This document shows positions 41,897 through 53,318 of a DNA stretch of 64,000 nucleotides, piece by piece. The notes beneath the pieces were generated by a model. It made no database searches. It saw only the letters and a list, made by a program, of their open reading frames with translations, and was not told the DNA's origin. The stretch is from the NCBI RefSeq assembly GCF_008124525.1, contig NZ_VNHJ01000003.1, positions 1-64,000 on the forward strand, given 5' to 3'. The position numbers and the translations under genes were made by a program. Numbering within the stretch: position 1 is the first letter of the stretch; each line of letters opens with the position of its first letter. The DNA is from Oceanicella actignis (lineage in GTDB: Bacteria > Pseudomonadota > Alphaproteobacteria > Rhodobacterales > Rhodobacteraceae).

Positions 41897-43273
41897 TCAG
41901 AAATACTCGGCCGAGACGCGGAACAGCTGCTCGACCTCGCGCAGCCGCTCGCTGAGGGCGAAGACCAGCACCCGGTCGCCTTCCTCGATCACCAGGTCGC
42001 CGCGCGGCATCCGCAGCCCGTCGCGCCCCATCACCGCGCACACGATCGCCCCCGAGGGGATGCCCGCCGCGCGCAGCGGCTTGCCCGCGATGGGCGAGGT
42101 GCCCAGCACCACCGCCTCGATGGCCTCGGCCTCCTGATCGCCGACCGAATACACCTGCCGCACCCTGCCCCGGCGCACATGGCGCAGGATCGAAGAGACC
42201 GTCGTCGCGCGCGGCACGATCATGGCGTCGATGCCCAGCGGCTCGGCCAGCTCGGAATAGCTGGCGTCGTTCGACAGCGCGATGGCCGTGGCGCAGCCCG
42301 CCCGCTTGCCGCGCGCGGCGGCCAGAAGGTTGGTCTTGTCGTCGTCCGTCAGCGCCAGAACCGCCGCGCCCTCGCCCACCCCGGCCTCGGCCTGAAGCTC
42401 GGGGTCCAGACCGTCGCCCATCAGCACGATCGTGCGCTCGAGCGTCTCGGCCGCGCGCTCGGCCCGGGCGCGGTCGCGCTCGATCATCTTCACGCGCAGA
42501 TGGCTCGGGTCGTTCTCGATCATGCGCGCCACCGAAAGCCCCACGCTGCCGGCGCCGATCACCGTCACGCGCCCCGCGCGCGGCGCCTCGCGGCCGAACA
42601 GGCCGATGGCGCGGCGCACATCCTCGGCCGCGGCGACGAAATAGATCTCGTCGCCCGCGTAAAGCTGGTCCTCGGGCTCGGCCACATGCAGCCGTCCGTC
42701 GCGCCGATAGGCCGCCACGATGGCGCGCAGCGTCGAGAACAGCTCGGTCAGCTGGCGCAGCGGCGTGTTGAGCAGCGGGCAGTTCTCGTCCAGCCGCAAG
42801 CCCACCAGGCGCGCGTGGCCGTCGAGGAAATCGGCGCTGTCGAAGGCTTCGGGCTCGAGCAGGCGGCGCATGGCCACGCGCGCCACCTCGAGCTCGGGCG
42901 AGATCACCACGTCGATGGGCATGTGGTCGCGCCGGAACAGGTCCGACCATTCGGGCGCCAGATAGGACTGGGCGCGGATGCGCGCGATCTTCTGCGAGAC
43001 CGAGAACACCGAATGCGCGATCTGGCACGCGACCATGTTCACCTCGTCCGAGAAGGTGGCCGCGATCAGCATCTCGGCGTCTGCCGCGCCCGCGCGCTCG
43101 AGCACGTCGGGATGCGAGGCGAAGCCCGTCACGCCGCTCACGTCATAGGCCTCGGTCACGCGCCGCACCAGGCCCGGGTCCTGATCGACGATGGTGACGT
43201 CGTTGCGCTCGCCCGCCAGATGCCGCGCGATCTGCGAGCCCACCTGGCCCGCGCCGCAGATGATGATCTTCAT
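41897..43273 (-). CDS. trkA: Trk system potassium regulator TrkA
   Basis: 458 residues with two RCK modules, each with an NAD-binding fold (MKIIICGAGQVGSQIARHL at the start; TVIGAGSVGLSVARMIE near 230) and a TrkA_C domain. It binds NAD(H)/ATP and gates TrkH. It is located after ntrX and just before trkH, an arrangement known in alphaproteobacteria. Confidence 0.95.
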   Translation of the reverse strand: MKIIICGAGQVGSQIARHLAGERNDVTIVDQDPGLVRRVTEAYDVSGVTGFASHPDVLERAGAADAEMLIAATFSDEVNMVACQIAHSVFSVSQKIARIRAQSYLAPEWSDLFRRDHMPIDVVISPELEVARVAMRRLLEPEAFDSADFLDGHARLVGLRLDENCPLLNTPLRQLTELFSTLRAIVAAYRRDGRLHVAEPEDQLYAGDEIYFVAAAEDVRRAIGLFGREAPRAGRVTVIGAGSVGLSVARMIENDPSHLRVKMIERDRARAERAAETLERTIVLMGDGLDPELQAEAGVGEGAAVLALTDDDKTNLLAAARGKRAGCATAIALSNDASYSELAEPLGIDAMIVPRATTVSSILRHVRRGRVRQVYSVGDQEAEAIEAVVLGTSPIAGKPLRAAGIPSGAIVCAVMGRDGLRMPRGDLVIEEGDRVLVFALSERLREVEQLFRVSAEYF

Positions 43274-43349
43274 GCCGTCTCGCTCACGAATGCGGCTCCC
43301 TACGCGGTCTGCGGAGCCCAGCGCGCGCGACTATGCGCCCGCCCGCGCC

Positions 43350-44807
43350 TCAGGTCAAACCGGCGTCCGCCGCGCCCGCTTCGCCCTCGTCGCCATCCTC
43401 GCGCGCGGGCGATGGCGCATCGTCCTGGGCCACGGCCACGCGCGCGCCCCCGCGCACGGTGGTCACCACGCCCAGCGACTTGAGCTTGCGGTGCAGCGCC
43501 GAGCGCTCCATGCCCACGAACTCGGCCGTGCGCGAGATGTTGCCGCCGAAGCGGTTGATCTGCGCGATCAGGTAGTCGCGCTCGAACAGGTCGCGCGCCT
43601 CGCGCAGCGGCAGCGAGATGATCAGCGCCGACAGCCCCGCCCCCGAATCCGCCGAGGGCGCGCCCAGGGGCAGCTCTTCGGGCGCGATCTCGGCCGCGCC
43701 GGCGCCCAGGATCAGCACCTGCTCCATCATGTTGCGCAGCTGGCGCACATTGCCCGGCCAGTCCTGCGTCTGCAGCAGCGCCGCAGCCTCGGGGCTCAGC
43801 GTGCGGCGCGGCAGCCCCTCGGCCCGGCTCAGCCGCTCGAGAAAGTGATCGGCCAGAAGCGGGATGTCCTCGCGCCGGGCGGCCAGGGGCGGCACCTCGA
43901 TCGGCACCACCGAAAGGCGGTGATAGAGGTCCTCGCGGAAGGCGCCCTGCGCGATCAGCGCCTCGAGGTCGCGGTTGGTGGCCGAGATCACCCGCACGTC
44001 CACCCGCACCGTCTCGGACCCGCCGCGGCGCTGGAAGGTCTGGTCGACCAGCGCGCGCAGGATCTTGGATTGCGCGCCCATGGGCATGTCGGCCACCTCG
44101 TCGATGAAGAGCGTGCCGCCATGGGCCTTCTCGAACAGGCCCGGCTCGTGGCCGCCATCCTCGCGCATGCGGCCGAACAGGGTTTCCTCCATCCGGTCGG
44201 GGTCGATGGTGGCGGCGTTGACCACCACGAACGGGCCGTCGGCGCGCGCCGAGCGGGCGTGGATGTAGCGCGCGGCCACCTCCTTGCCCGCGCCCGGCGG
44301 CCCCGACAGCAGCACCCGGCTGCCGGTGCGCGCCACCTTGTCGAGCTTGGCGCGCAGCGCGCTCATGGCCGCCGAGGCGCCGATCAGCTCGGCCGCCTGC
44401 TGGTCCTGGCGGCGCAGGCGCGCATTCTCGCGCCGCAGCCGCGAGGCCTCGAGCGCGCGGCCCACCACCACCATCAGCTGGTCGATGGTGAAGGGCTTCT
44501 CGATGAAGTCGTAGGCGCCCTTCTTGACCGCCGCCACGGCGATCTCGATGTTGCCGTGGCCCGAGATGATGACTACCGGAATGTCGGGCATGTTGCGCTT
44601 GACGGTCGTGAGCACCTCGATCCCGTCCATGCGGCTGCCCTGAAGCCAGATGTCGAGGATGATCAGGTCCGGCGGCGACGCCTCGATCGCGGCCATGGCC
44701 TGGTCCGCGTCGGCGGCCATGCGCGCCTCGTGGCCCTCGTCCTCGAGGATGTCGGCGATCAGGGCGCGGATGTCGGCCTCGTCGTCCACGACAAGAATGT
44801 CAGCCAT
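43350..44807 (-). CDS. ntrX: response regulator NtrX (AAA+ regulator without GAFTGA)
   Basis: 485 residues. The receiver domain has Asp52 in LIILDIWLQGSRMDG. The AAA+ domain has Walker A SGPPGAGKE (168-176) and Walker B TLFIDEVADMP. The C-terminal Fis-type helix-turn-helix is NISRTAEFVGMERSALHRKL. The GAFTGA loop that contacts sigma-54 is missing: after ETLFGRMREDGGHEPG the sequence goes directly to the Walker B region. It therefore probably acts at sigma-70 promoters or as a repressor. It overlaps ntrY by 8 bp and is its cognate regulator for nitrogen or redox control. Confidence 0.93.
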   Translation of the reverse strand: MADILVVDDEADIRALIADILEDEGHEARMAADADQAMAAIEASPPDLIILDIWLQGSRMDGIEVLTTVKRNMPDIPVVIISGHGNIEIAVAAVKKGAYDFIEKPFTIDQLMVVVGRALEASRLRRENARLRRQDQQAAELIGASAAMSALRAKLDKVARTGSRVLLSGPPGAGKEVAARYIHARSARADGPFVVVNAATIDPDRMEETLFGRMREDGGHEPGLFEKAHGGTLFIDEVADMPMGAQSKILRALVDQTFQRRGGSETVRVDVRVISATNRDLEALIAQGAFREDLYHRLSVVPIEVPPLAARREDIPLLADHFLERLSRAEGLPRRTLSPEAAALLQTQDWPGNVRQLRNMMEQVLILGAGAAEIAPEELPLGAPSADSGAGLSALIISLPLREARDLFERDYLIAQINRFGGNISRTAEFVGMERSALHRKLKSLGVVTTVRGGARVAVAQDDAPSPAREDGDEGEAGAADAGLT

Positions 44808-47232
44808 TTTCGGTTTCCTCTTGCGTTGCGCCCGGCGGCGGGCCCGCCTGCGCCGCGGGCAGCACGATCAGCGCCATGGCCCCCGGCCCGTCGGGGGAAT
44901 CGGTCAGCGCGAAGGTTCCGCCGTGCTCCTCGACGATCTTCTTGACGATGGCGAGGCCAAGGCCCGCGCCCTTTTCGCGCGTCGTCACATAGGGCTCCAT
45001 CAGCCGCGCGCGGTTTTCCGCCGGCAGGCCGGCGCCGTTGTCGATGATGCGGATTTCCACCCGGTCGGGGGCGTAGAGGATGCGCGCGCGCACAAGGCCC
45101 GGCGGCTCGGGCGCGCGGGCCAGCCGGGCCTCGACCGCCTCGGCCGCGTTCTTGAGCAGATTGGCCAGCGCCTGCCCCATCAGCCCACGGTCGCAGGGCA
45201 CCGGGCGCGGGGCGCCCTCGGTCTCGACCTCGAAGGCGACGCCGGCGGCCGCCTCGCCGCGCAACAGCGCCGCTTCGTCGAGGATCTGGCGCAGATCGTT
45301 CGGCGCCGGCTCGGGCGCGGGCATGCGCGCAAAGCGGTTGAACTCGTCGACCATGCGGCGGATGTCGCCGGCCTGGCGCACGATCATGTCGGCATACTGG
45401 TCGAAGCGCGCGCGCGCCTCGCCAGACAGCCCGGCGCCGAACTTGCGCTTGAGCCGCTCGGCCGAGAGCTGGATGGGGGTGAGGGGGTTCTTGATCTCGT
45501 GCGCGATGCGCCGCGCGACGTCGCCCCAGGCGGCCATGCGCTGGGCCGAGACCAGCTCGGTCAGGTCGTCGAAGGTCAGCACCAGGCCGCCCTGCCCCGC
45601 GCCCTCCTGCCCGGCGGCGTCGGCGGCGTCGCCGGTCGGCTCGCCCCCGGCGCCCTCGGCCGCGCCCGTGCGCGCGACGCGGGCCAGGAAATCGCGCTCG
45701 CGCCCGCCGACATGGCCATGCACCCGCGCCTCGGCCTCGCCGGCGCGGCGGGCGCGGGCGGTTTCGACCAGCTCGGCGAAAAGCGGCGCGACCTCGGCCA
45801 GCGGGCGGCCCGCCGCCTGCGCCGCGTCCACGCCCAGAAGGCGCGCGGCGGCGTCGTTCATCAGCTCGATCCGACCCTCGGCGTCAAGGCGCACCACCCC
45901 CGCCGTCACGCCCGCCAGCACCGCCTCGATGAAGCGGCGGCGGCGCTCGGCCTCGCGGTTGGCGGCCATGAGCGCGTCGCGCTGGGCGGCGACCTGCTCG
46001 ATCATGCGGTTGAACACGCGCGAGAGCACGGCGACCTCGTCGTCGCCCTGATCGACGGGCACGCGCACGCCCAGATCGCCCGCGCCCACCCGCTGCGCCG
46101 CGCCCGCCAGGCGCCCGATCGGGCGGGCCAGCTTCTCGGCGAACCACAGGCCCAGCCAGACAGCCGCCAGGATGACCAGGAGCGCAAAGCCGAGGTAAAG
46201 CGCGGCGAATTCCAGCAGCACCCCGTCGCGGCTGGCCTCGAGCGTTTCGTAAAGGCGCACGGTCTCGCGCGTCTCGTCCAGCAGCGACAGGATGTTGCCG
46301 TTCACCGGCCGGGCGACGAGCAGGTAGTAGTCGAACAGGTCGCGCAGCCAGACCAGCGCGCCGATCTCGCCCGCCTCCTTGTCCTCGAGGATCACCACCT
46401 CGCCGGCGCGCGCGCGCGCCATCTGCTCGGGCGTGGGCGGGCGGAACCAGAACAGATACGAGAACTCGCCGCGCGCGCGCAGGTCCATCGCGCTGTCGAA
46501 GACATAGGCCTGCGGCACCTCGCGCAGCCGCGCCTGGGCGCGCAGCACCTCGCCCAGCTGCGCGTCGCCCGCGCCCAGCGCGCCCGCGCGCCCCAGCTCG
46601 GCCGCGATGGCCACCGCGTCGCCGCGGATGCGCCCGCGATGCTCGCGCTCATAGGCCTGCGCCGTCGCCAGCGAGTTGCGCACCACCGAGCGGATCTGGT
46701 CCGAGAACCAGCCCTCGAGCCCGTAGCTGACCGTGAGCGTGGCGAACACCGCCACCAGCACCGTCGGCGCCAGCGCCACCAGCGTGAACACCGCCGTCAG
46801 GCGCAGATGCAGCCGCGAGCCGGCCGAGCGCGCGCGCCGCGCCGAGATCAGCGTGGCGATGCGCCACACCACCAGCGCCGCCACCACGATCACATAGACC
46901 AGATCCAGAAGGTAGACCCCGCGTACCAGCTCGGGCGAGGCCAGCTCCTGCCCCTCGCGCGTGGCGGTGGCCACGGTCAGCACCGCCAAGAGTGGCCCCA
47001 GCGCGACCAGCGCAGCCGCCGCCCAGCCGCGCAGGCCGCGCAGCTTGGCGCCGAGGGGCCGCGCCGCGCCCGCGCGCGCGAACGGGTTCGGCGCCCGCGC
47101 CTCGGGCGCGCCCGCCGGCGCCGGCGGGGCGGCTGGCCCGTCGGTCTGCGCGATGTTGTGACCGCTGCGCTCGATGCGTTCGACCTCCGCCTGGGGCGCG
47201 CCGGCCGGCGGCGCCCGATGCGTCCACGCCAT
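44800..47232 (-). CDS. ntrY: sensor histidine kinase NtrY
   Basis: 810 residues. There are several N-terminal membrane segments and a periplasmic or extracytoplasmic region, then HAMP (LARPIGRLAGAAQRVGAGDL), PAS (VLAGVTAGVVRLDAEGRIELM), the histidine box [20 protein letters not shown] and the HATPase motifs [17 protein letters not shown] and GAGLGLAIVKK. The first 60 residues are a Pro/Ala-rich cytoplasmic extension. It phosphorylates NtrX. It lies 25 bp after ntrC in the same operon. Confidence 0.93.
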   Translation of the reverse strand: MAWTHRAPPAGAPQAEVERIERSGHNIAQTDGPAAPPAPAGAPEARAPNPFARAGAARPLGAKLRGLRGWAAAALVALGPLLAVLTVATATREGQELASPELVRGVYLLDLVYVIVVAALVVWRIATLISARRARSAGSRLHLRLTAVFTLVALAPTVLVAVFATLTVSYGLEGWFSDQIRSVVRNSLATAQAYEREHRGRIRGDAVAIAAELGRAGALGAGDAQLGEVLRAQARLREVPQAYVFDSAMDLRARGEFSYLFWFRPPTPEQMARARAGEVVILEDKEAGEIGALVWLRDLFDYYLLVARPVNGNILSLLDETRETVRLYETLEASRDGVLLEFAALYLGFALLVILAAVWLGLWFAEKLARPIGRLAGAAQRVGAGDLGVRVPVDQGDDEVAVLSRVFNRMIEQVAAQRDALMAANREAERRRRFIEAVLAGVTAGVVRLDAEGRIELMNDAAARLLGVDAAQAAGRPLAEVAPLFAELVETARARRAGEAEARVHGHVGGRERDFLARVARTGAAEGAGGEPTGDAADAAGQEGAGQGGLVLTFDDLTELVSAQRMAAWGDVARRIAHEIKNPLTPIQLSAERLKRKFGAGLSGEARARFDQYADMIVRQAGDIRRMVDEFNRFARMPAPEPAPNDLRQILDEAALLRGEAAAGVAFEVETEGAPRPVPCDRGLMGQALANLLKNAAEAVEARLARAPEPPGLVRARILYAPDRVEIRIIDNGAGLPAENRARLMEPYVTTREKGAGLGLAIVKKIVEEHGGTFALTDSPDGPGAMALIVLPAAQAGPPPGATQEETENG

Positions 47233-47257
47233 GAATTCGGCGCCGACTGTTGCGTCG

Positions 47258-48729
<1,472 letters not shown>

Positions 48730-48733
<4 letters not shown>

Positions 48734-49842
48734 GCGTCGTCCTCCTGCGGGGCCTCGTCCCGCCCCGAGTCGCGCCAGATGGGCAGCAGCACGCGAAAGA
48801 CCGTGCGGCCGGGCTCGGATTCGCACTCGACCGCGCCGCCAAGATCGGCCACGATCTTGGCCACCAGCGCCAGCCCCAGCCCCGCCCCCGCGCTCTTGGT
48901 GGTGACGAAGGGCTCGAAGATGTCGGCGCGGATGCTTTCGGGCACGCCGGGGCCGTTGTCGATGACCGCGATCTCGAGGGGCAGGCTCTCGCGCCGGCCC
49001 GAGGGCAGCGACAGGCGCAGGCCCGGCCGGTAGCTGGTGCGCACCGCCACCGCGCCGCCGACCCTGGGCGCCGCCTCGGCCGCGTTCTTGAGCAGGTTCA
49101 GAAACACCTGCATCAGCTGGTCGGGATCGGCCGCCGCCGGCGGCAGCGAGGGGTCGTATTCGGCGCTCAAGCGCAGATGCGACGCGAAGCCCGCCTGCGC
49201 GGACAGGCGCGCGCGGTCGAGCACGTCGTGGATGTTGACGGGCCGGCGCTCGACCGGGCGGCTGTCGCCGAAGCGATCCACGCGGCCGATCAGCTTGACG
49301 ATGCGCTCGGCCTCGTCGCGGATCAGGCGCGTGAGCTCGCGCTCTTCCTCGCCAAGGTTCATTTCCAGCAGCTGCGCCGCGCCCGAGATGCCCGCGAGGG
49401 GGTTCTTGATCTCGTGCGCCAGCATCGCCGCCATGCCCGAGATCGTGCGCGCCGCCGAGCGGTGCGACATGCTGCGGTCCATCTTGCGCGCCAGCGACTG
49501 CGGCTGGATCAGAAGCAGCGCGTCGCCCGCGCCCTCGGCCACCGGGGCGGCGTGAATGTCGGCGCGGCAGGGCGGGCGCTCGGGCATGAGCAGCTCCATG
49601 TCGTATTCCGCCACCGTGGCCGCGCCGCGCCTGAGCTGCGCCAGCAGATCCAGCACGCGGCTGGCGGGGCCGAACAGGTCGGCCAGCGCGCGCCCGCGCA
49701 GCGAACGCGCGCTCAGCCCCAGAAAGGCCTCGGCGGCGCCGTTGACCTCGAGCACCCTGTCCTGCGCATCCAGCGCAAGGGCCGGCGCGGGCAGCGCGTT
49801 CCACAGCGCCGCGTGATCGGGTCGGCGGGAAGGGGCGTTCAT
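48730..49842 (-). CDS. ntrB: nitrogen sensor kinase NtrB
   Basis: 370 residues, soluble. The N-terminal PAS domain ([21 protein letters not shown]) is followed by the histidine box [18 protein letters not shown] with His143, then [19 protein letters not shown] and [14 protein letters not shown]-binding motifs. NtrB phosphorylates or dephosphorylates NtrC under control of PII proteins, which signal glutamine and 2-oxoglutarate. Its ATG overlaps the dusB stop, so the dusB-ntrB-ntrC order is translationally coupled. Confidence 0.95.
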
Positions 49843-50843
49843 GCCGCGGCTCCTTCGACGGTCGGGGCGGCGGCGCACAGCGCCGGCAGCTCGGTTTCGA
49901 TGGCGCGGCGGATGGCCGCGGGATCGGTCATGCGCATCAGCCGCGCGCGCAGCGCCTCGGCGCCGGGGACGTGCTCGAGATGCCACGAGATGTGCTTGCG
50001 CGCGCAGCGCACGCCCAGCTCGCGCCCGTAGAAGGACAGCATCTCTTCATGCTGGCGCGCCAGAAGCTCGGCGCGCGCGGCGCCGTCGGGCTCGGGCGGA
50101 ACCGGGCGCCCGGCCAGCGCCGCGGCGATCTGCGCCGACAGCCAGGGGCGGCCGCGCGCCGCGCGTCCGATCATCACCCCGTCCGCGCCCGAGGCCGCGA
50201 GCGCCGAGCGCGCCGTCGCGGCGTCGCGGATGTCGCCGTTGACGATCAGCGGGATCGAGATGGCGCGCCGCACCTCGGCCACGGCGGCCCAGTCGGCGCG
50301 CCCCTCGTAGAACTGCTGGCGCGTGCGCCCATGCACCGTGACCATCGCGGCGCCGGCCTCCTGCGCGCCGCGGGCGATGCGCGGCGCGGTGATCGCGCTT
50401 TGGTCCCAGCCCAGGCGCATCTTCACCGTCACGGGAACCGAGACCGCGCGCGCCGTCGCCTCGATCAGCCGCAGCGCGTGGTCCGGGTCGCGCATCAGCG
50501 CCGAGCCCGACAGCCCCTTCGTCACCTTCTTGGCCGGGCAGCCCAGATTGATGTCGATGATCGGCGCGCCCAGGTCCTCGAGCATGCGGGCGCATTCGGC
50601 CATCGCCCCGGCCTCGCGCCCGGCGATCTGCACGGCCGCCGGGCCGATCGCGCCGTCCAGCTCGGCGCGCGCCAACGCCGCGGCGCGGCCGGTCAGCGCC
50701 TCGCCGCTGGCGACCATCTCGGACACGGTCAGCCCGACGCCGAAGCGCGCCGCCGCGCGGCGGAACGGCAGGTCGGTGATGCCGGCCATCGGGGCCAGCA
50801 GGACCGGATCGCTCAATTCATGGGCGCCTATGCGCAGGCTCAT
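49839..50843 (-). CDS. dusB: tRNA-dihydrouridine synthase (NifR3/DusB type)
   Basis: 334 residues. A FMN-binding TIM barrel: [30 protein letters not shown] with the catalytic Cys, [25 protein letters not shown] and [13 protein letters not shown]. It reduces specific uridines in the tRNA D-loop. This is the nifR3 position at the head of the ntrBC operon, well known in Rhodobacter and relatives. It is divergent from ispDF; a dyad sits between them. Confidence 0.95.
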   Translation of the reverse strand: MSLRIGAHELSDPVLLAPMAGITDLPFRRAAARFGVGLTVSEMVASGEALTGRAAALARAELDGAIGPAAVQIAGREAGAMAECARMLEDLGAPIIDINLGCPAKKVTKGLSGSALMRDPDHALRLIEATARAVSVPVTVKMRLGWDQSAITAPRIARGAQEAGAAMVTVHGRTRQQFYEGRADWAAVAEVRRAISIPLIVNGDIRDAATARSALAASGADGVMIGRAARGRPWLSAQIAAALAGRPVPPEPDGAARAELLARQHEEMLSFYGRELGVRCARKHISWHLEHVPGAEALRARLMRMTDPAAIRRAIETELPALCAAAPTVEGAAA

Positions 50844-50875
50844 GTGCTTGTTCCTTGTGCAGGCGCTTCTGATTA

Positions 50876-50901
50876 CCCTTGCCGCTTGTGCGCGGCAAGG
50901 G
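50876..50901. promoter_or_regulatory. 10-bp inverted repeat between dusB and ispDF
   Basis: CCCTTGCCGC, loop TTGTGC, GCGGCAAGGG. It lies in the 107-bp divergent gap, 33 bp from the dusB start. It may be an operator for one or both units, or a hairpin in a leader; no U-run follows. Confidence 0.35.
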
Positions 50902-50950
50902 CTCGGGCTAACTGCCGGGGTCCGCGCAACTGCAGCCCAGAGGATCCGCC

Positions 50951-52150
50951 ATGACCGTTCACGCCGTCATCCTGGCCGCCGGGCGCGGCACGCGCGCCGG
51001 GCCCGGCGCTCCGAAGCAATACCGAGACCTGGGCGGCGCCACGGTGCTGCGCCGCGCCGTCGAGGCGCTGCGCGCCGCGCCGGGGGTGGACGGCGTGCGC
51101 GTCGTCATCCATCCCGAGGACCGCGCCGCCTACGAGGCGGCCGTCGCCGGGCTTGACCTGCCGCCGCCCATCCTGGGCGGGGCGACGCGCGCGGCCTCGG
51201 CGCTGGCCGCGCTCGAGACCCTGGCCGCAGAGGGCGCCGCGCCCGACGACCTGGTGCTGCTGCACGACGCGGCCCGCCCCTTCCCGTCGCCGCGGCTGAT
51301 CGCGCAGGTCATCGCGGCGCTGGCGCGTCATCCGGCCGCCTGCCCCGCCCTGCCCATGACCGACACCGTGCGGCGCGCGGCCGAGGGCGGGCTGGCCGGC
51401 GCCACGCTGGACCGCGCGGGCCTTGTGCGCGCGCAGACGCCGCAGGGCTTTCGCCTGGGGCCGATCCTGCGCGCGCACCGCGCCGCGCGCGACGCCGGCC
51501 GGCATGACGCGGCGACCGACGACGTGGCCCTGGCGCAGGCGGCGGGGCTTGACGTGGCGCTCACGCCCGGCGACGAAGACAACGCCAAGATCACCACCGC
51601 GCAGGATCTGCGCCGCGCGCGCGCCCTGGCCGCCGCGCGCCGCGCCGCGCAAGGAGGACGCATGGACATCCGCATCGGCTCGGGCTTCGACGTGCACGCC
51701 TTCGGCCCCGGCGACCATGTCACGCTGTGCGGCGTGCGCATACCGCACGAGCGCGGGCTGACGGGCCATTCCGACGCCGATGTGGGCCTGCACGCCATCG
51801 CCGACGCCATCTTCGGCGCCCTGGCCGAGGGGGACATCGGCCGCTGGTTCCCGCCATCTGACCCGCAATGGCGCGGCGCGCGCTCCGAGATCTTCCTGGC
51901 CAAGGCGGCCGAGCGGGTGCGCGCGCGCGGCGGGCGCGTCGGCAACGTCGACTGCACCCTGATCTGCGAGCGCCCGCGCATCGGCCCGCACGCCGAGGCG
52001 ATGCGCGCCGAGATCGCCCGCATCCTGGACATCCCGGCCGAGCGCGTCTCGGTCAAGGCGACCACGACCGAAAGGCTGGGCTTCGCCGGCCGCGAGGAAG
52101 GCATCGCCGCCCAGGCCAGCGCGCTGATCGTGCTGGAGGGCGAAGCATGA
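50951..52150 (+). CDS. ispDF: bifunctional IspDF (MEP cytidylyltransferase / MECDP synthase)
   Basis: 399 residues. The IspD half (1-233) has [30 protein letters not shown] and [13 protein letters not shown]. The IspF half (238-399) begins [20 protein letters not shown], with [18 protein letters not shown] metal ligands and [20 protein letters not shown]. It does two steps of the non-mevalonate isoprenoid route. The fusion is common in alphaproteobacteria. The ATG at 50951 follows AGAGGA. An internal ribosome-site-like AAGGAGG at the domain junction (51652-51658, before the IspF ATG) may allow separate IspF synthesis. Confidence 0.97.
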   Translation: MTVHAVILAAGRGTRAGPGAPKQYRDLGGATVLRRAVEALRAAPGVDGVRVVIHPEDRAAYEAAVAGLDLPPPILGGATRAASALAALETLAAEGAAPDDLVLLHDAARPFPSPRLIAQVIAALARHPAACPALPMTDTVRRAAEGGLAGATLDRAGLVRAQTPQGFRLGPILRAHRAARDAGRHDAATDDVALAQAAGLDVALTPGDEDNAKITTAQDLRRARALAAARRAAQGGRMDIRIGSGFDVHAFGPGDHVTLCGVRIPHERGLTGHSDADVGLHAIADAIFGALAEGDIGRWFPPSDPQWRGARSEIFLAKAAERVRARGGRVGNVDCTLICERPRIGPHAEAMRAEIARILDIPAERVSVKATTTERLGFAGREEGIAAQASALIVLEGEA

Positions 52151-52653
52151 GCGCCCCGGCGCCGAGCGGCGGGCTGGCGACGCTGTGGGGGCTGGGCGCG
52201 CGCGTGCCGGCGCCCGGCAGCTGGGGAGCGGCGGCCGCCTTGCCGCTGGGCTGGCTGGCGCATTGGGCGGGGGGCTTCGGCCTGTTCGCCGCGACGCTGG
52301 CGGCGGTGACGGCGCTGGGCTGGCGCGCGACGGCGCGGCATCTGGCGCGCACCGGCCGCAAGGACCCGTCCGAGGTCATCGTCGACGAGGTCGCCGGCCA
52401 GCTGGTCGCGCTGGCGCCGCTGTCGCTGGGGCTGTGGCTGGCGGGCGCGGCGCCGCATGTCTTTCCCTGGCCCGGCTGGGTCGGCGCCTTCGTGACCTTC
52501 CGCTTCTTCGACATCCTCAAGCCCCCGCCCGTCAGCTGGGCCGAGCGCCTGCCCGGCGCGGCGGGCGTGATGGCCGACGATCTGGTCGCGGGGGTTCTGG
52601 CCGCGCTTTGCGTGACGCTGGCCGCGGCGCTGGCGCATGGGTGGCTGGCATGA
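52147..52653 (+). CDS. pgpA: phosphatidylglycerophosphatase A
   Basis: 168 residues. The PgpA family pattern is visible: [42 protein letters not shown] and [32 protein letters not shown], with three to four membrane segments. It dephosphorylates PGP to phosphatidylglycerol in the inner membrane. The ATG overlaps the ispDF stop and the stop overlaps the next gene. Confidence 0.93.
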   Translation: MSAPAPSGGLATLWGLGARVPAPGSWGAAAALPLGWLAHWAGGFGLFAATLAAVTALGWRATARHLARTGRKDPSEVIVDEVAGQLVALAPLSLGLWLAGAAPHVFPWPGWVGAFVTFRFFDILKPPPVSWAERLPGAAGVMADDLVAGVLAALCVTLAAALAHGWLA

Positions 52654-53141
52654 GCGCGCCCGATCTCGGCGCGCTCGCCGCGCGGGCGCTCGCGGCCGCG
52701 CAGGCGGCGGGGCTGAGCGTGGCCGCGGCCGAGAGCTGCACCGGCGGCATGGTCTGCGCCGCGCTGACCGAGATCCCCGGCGCCTCGCGCACGCTCGACC
52801 GCGGCTTCGTCACCTACTCCAACGCCGCCAAGACCGAGATGCTGGGCGTTCCCGCGGCGCTGATCGCCGCCCATGGCGCGGTCTCCGAGCAGGTCGCCGC
52901 GGCGATGGCCGAAGGGGCGCTGACGCATTCGCGCGCCGATCTGGCGGTCGCGATCACGGGCATCGCCGGGCCGGGCGGGTCCGAGTTCAAGCCCGAGGGC
53001 CGGGTCTGCTTCGCCCTGGCGCGGCGTGGGGCCCCCACGCGCACCCTGACCGAAGAGTTCGGCCCGCTTGGGCGCGCGCGCGTGCGCGCGGCGGCCGCGG
53101 CGCGCGCGCTCGAGCTGCTGGAGGCCGGCGCGCGGGGCTAG
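52650..53141 (+). CDS. CinA C-terminal-type protein (nicotinamide-nucleotide amidohydrolase)
   Basis: 163 residues. The PncC/CinA-C domain is complete: [24 protein letters not shown] (Ser/Thr active-site region), [27 protein letters not shown]. The family deamidates NMN to NaMN in pyridine nucleotide recycling. The N-terminal molybdopterin-binding-like half of full CinA is encoded separately at 57169-57996. It ends the ispDF-pgpA run, joined by an ATGA overlap. Confidence 0.9.
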   Translation: MSAPDLGALAARALAAAQAAGLSVAAAESCTGGMVCAALTEIPGASRTLDRGFVTYSNAAKTEMLGVPAALIAAHGAVSEQVAAAMAEGALTHSRADLAVAITGIAGPGGSEFKPEGRVCFALARRGAPTRTLTEEFGPLGRARVRAAAAARALELLEAGARG

Positions 53142-53156
53142 TTCGCGCATACATCA

Positions 53157-53177
53157 GGCGCCCGGATATTGGGCGCC
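53157..53177. promoter_or_regulatory. dyad upstream of amt (possible NtrC site)
   Basis: GGCGCCC, spacer GGATATT, GGGCGCC: 7-bp arms, about 50 bp upstream of the sigma-54-like element. An NtrC enhancer site is inferred from position only. Confidence 0.35.
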
Positions 53178-53189
53178 GCGGCGGGCGCA

Positions 53190-53206
53190 TGCCCAAATCA
53201 TGGGCA
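53190..53206. promoter_or_regulatory. dyad TGCCCA-N5-TGGGCA upstream of amt (possible NtrC site)
   Basis: It has the same 17-bp geometry as the enteric NtrC box (TGCACC-N5-GGTGCA) and shares the TGC and GCA ends. It lies 21 bp before the sigma-54-like element. Confidence 0.4.
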
Positions 53207-53226
53207 ATCGCGCGTCAAACCGCCCG

Positions 53227-53241
53227 CGGCACGCGCGTTGT
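53227..53241 (+). promoter_or_regulatory. sigma-54-like promoter of amt
   Basis: CGGCAC-N5-TTGT versus consensus TGGCAC-N5-TTGC: the invariant GG and the spacing are right, but the final C is T. The start of transcription would give a leader of about 65 bases. Confidence 0.35.
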
Positions 53242-53318
53242 TCGTTGCATTTCCCCCTGGGCGCCCTTCAGAACGGCCGCCGACGCGCAGTCGCGCGCGC
53301 AAAGGAGGGAATGCCACG

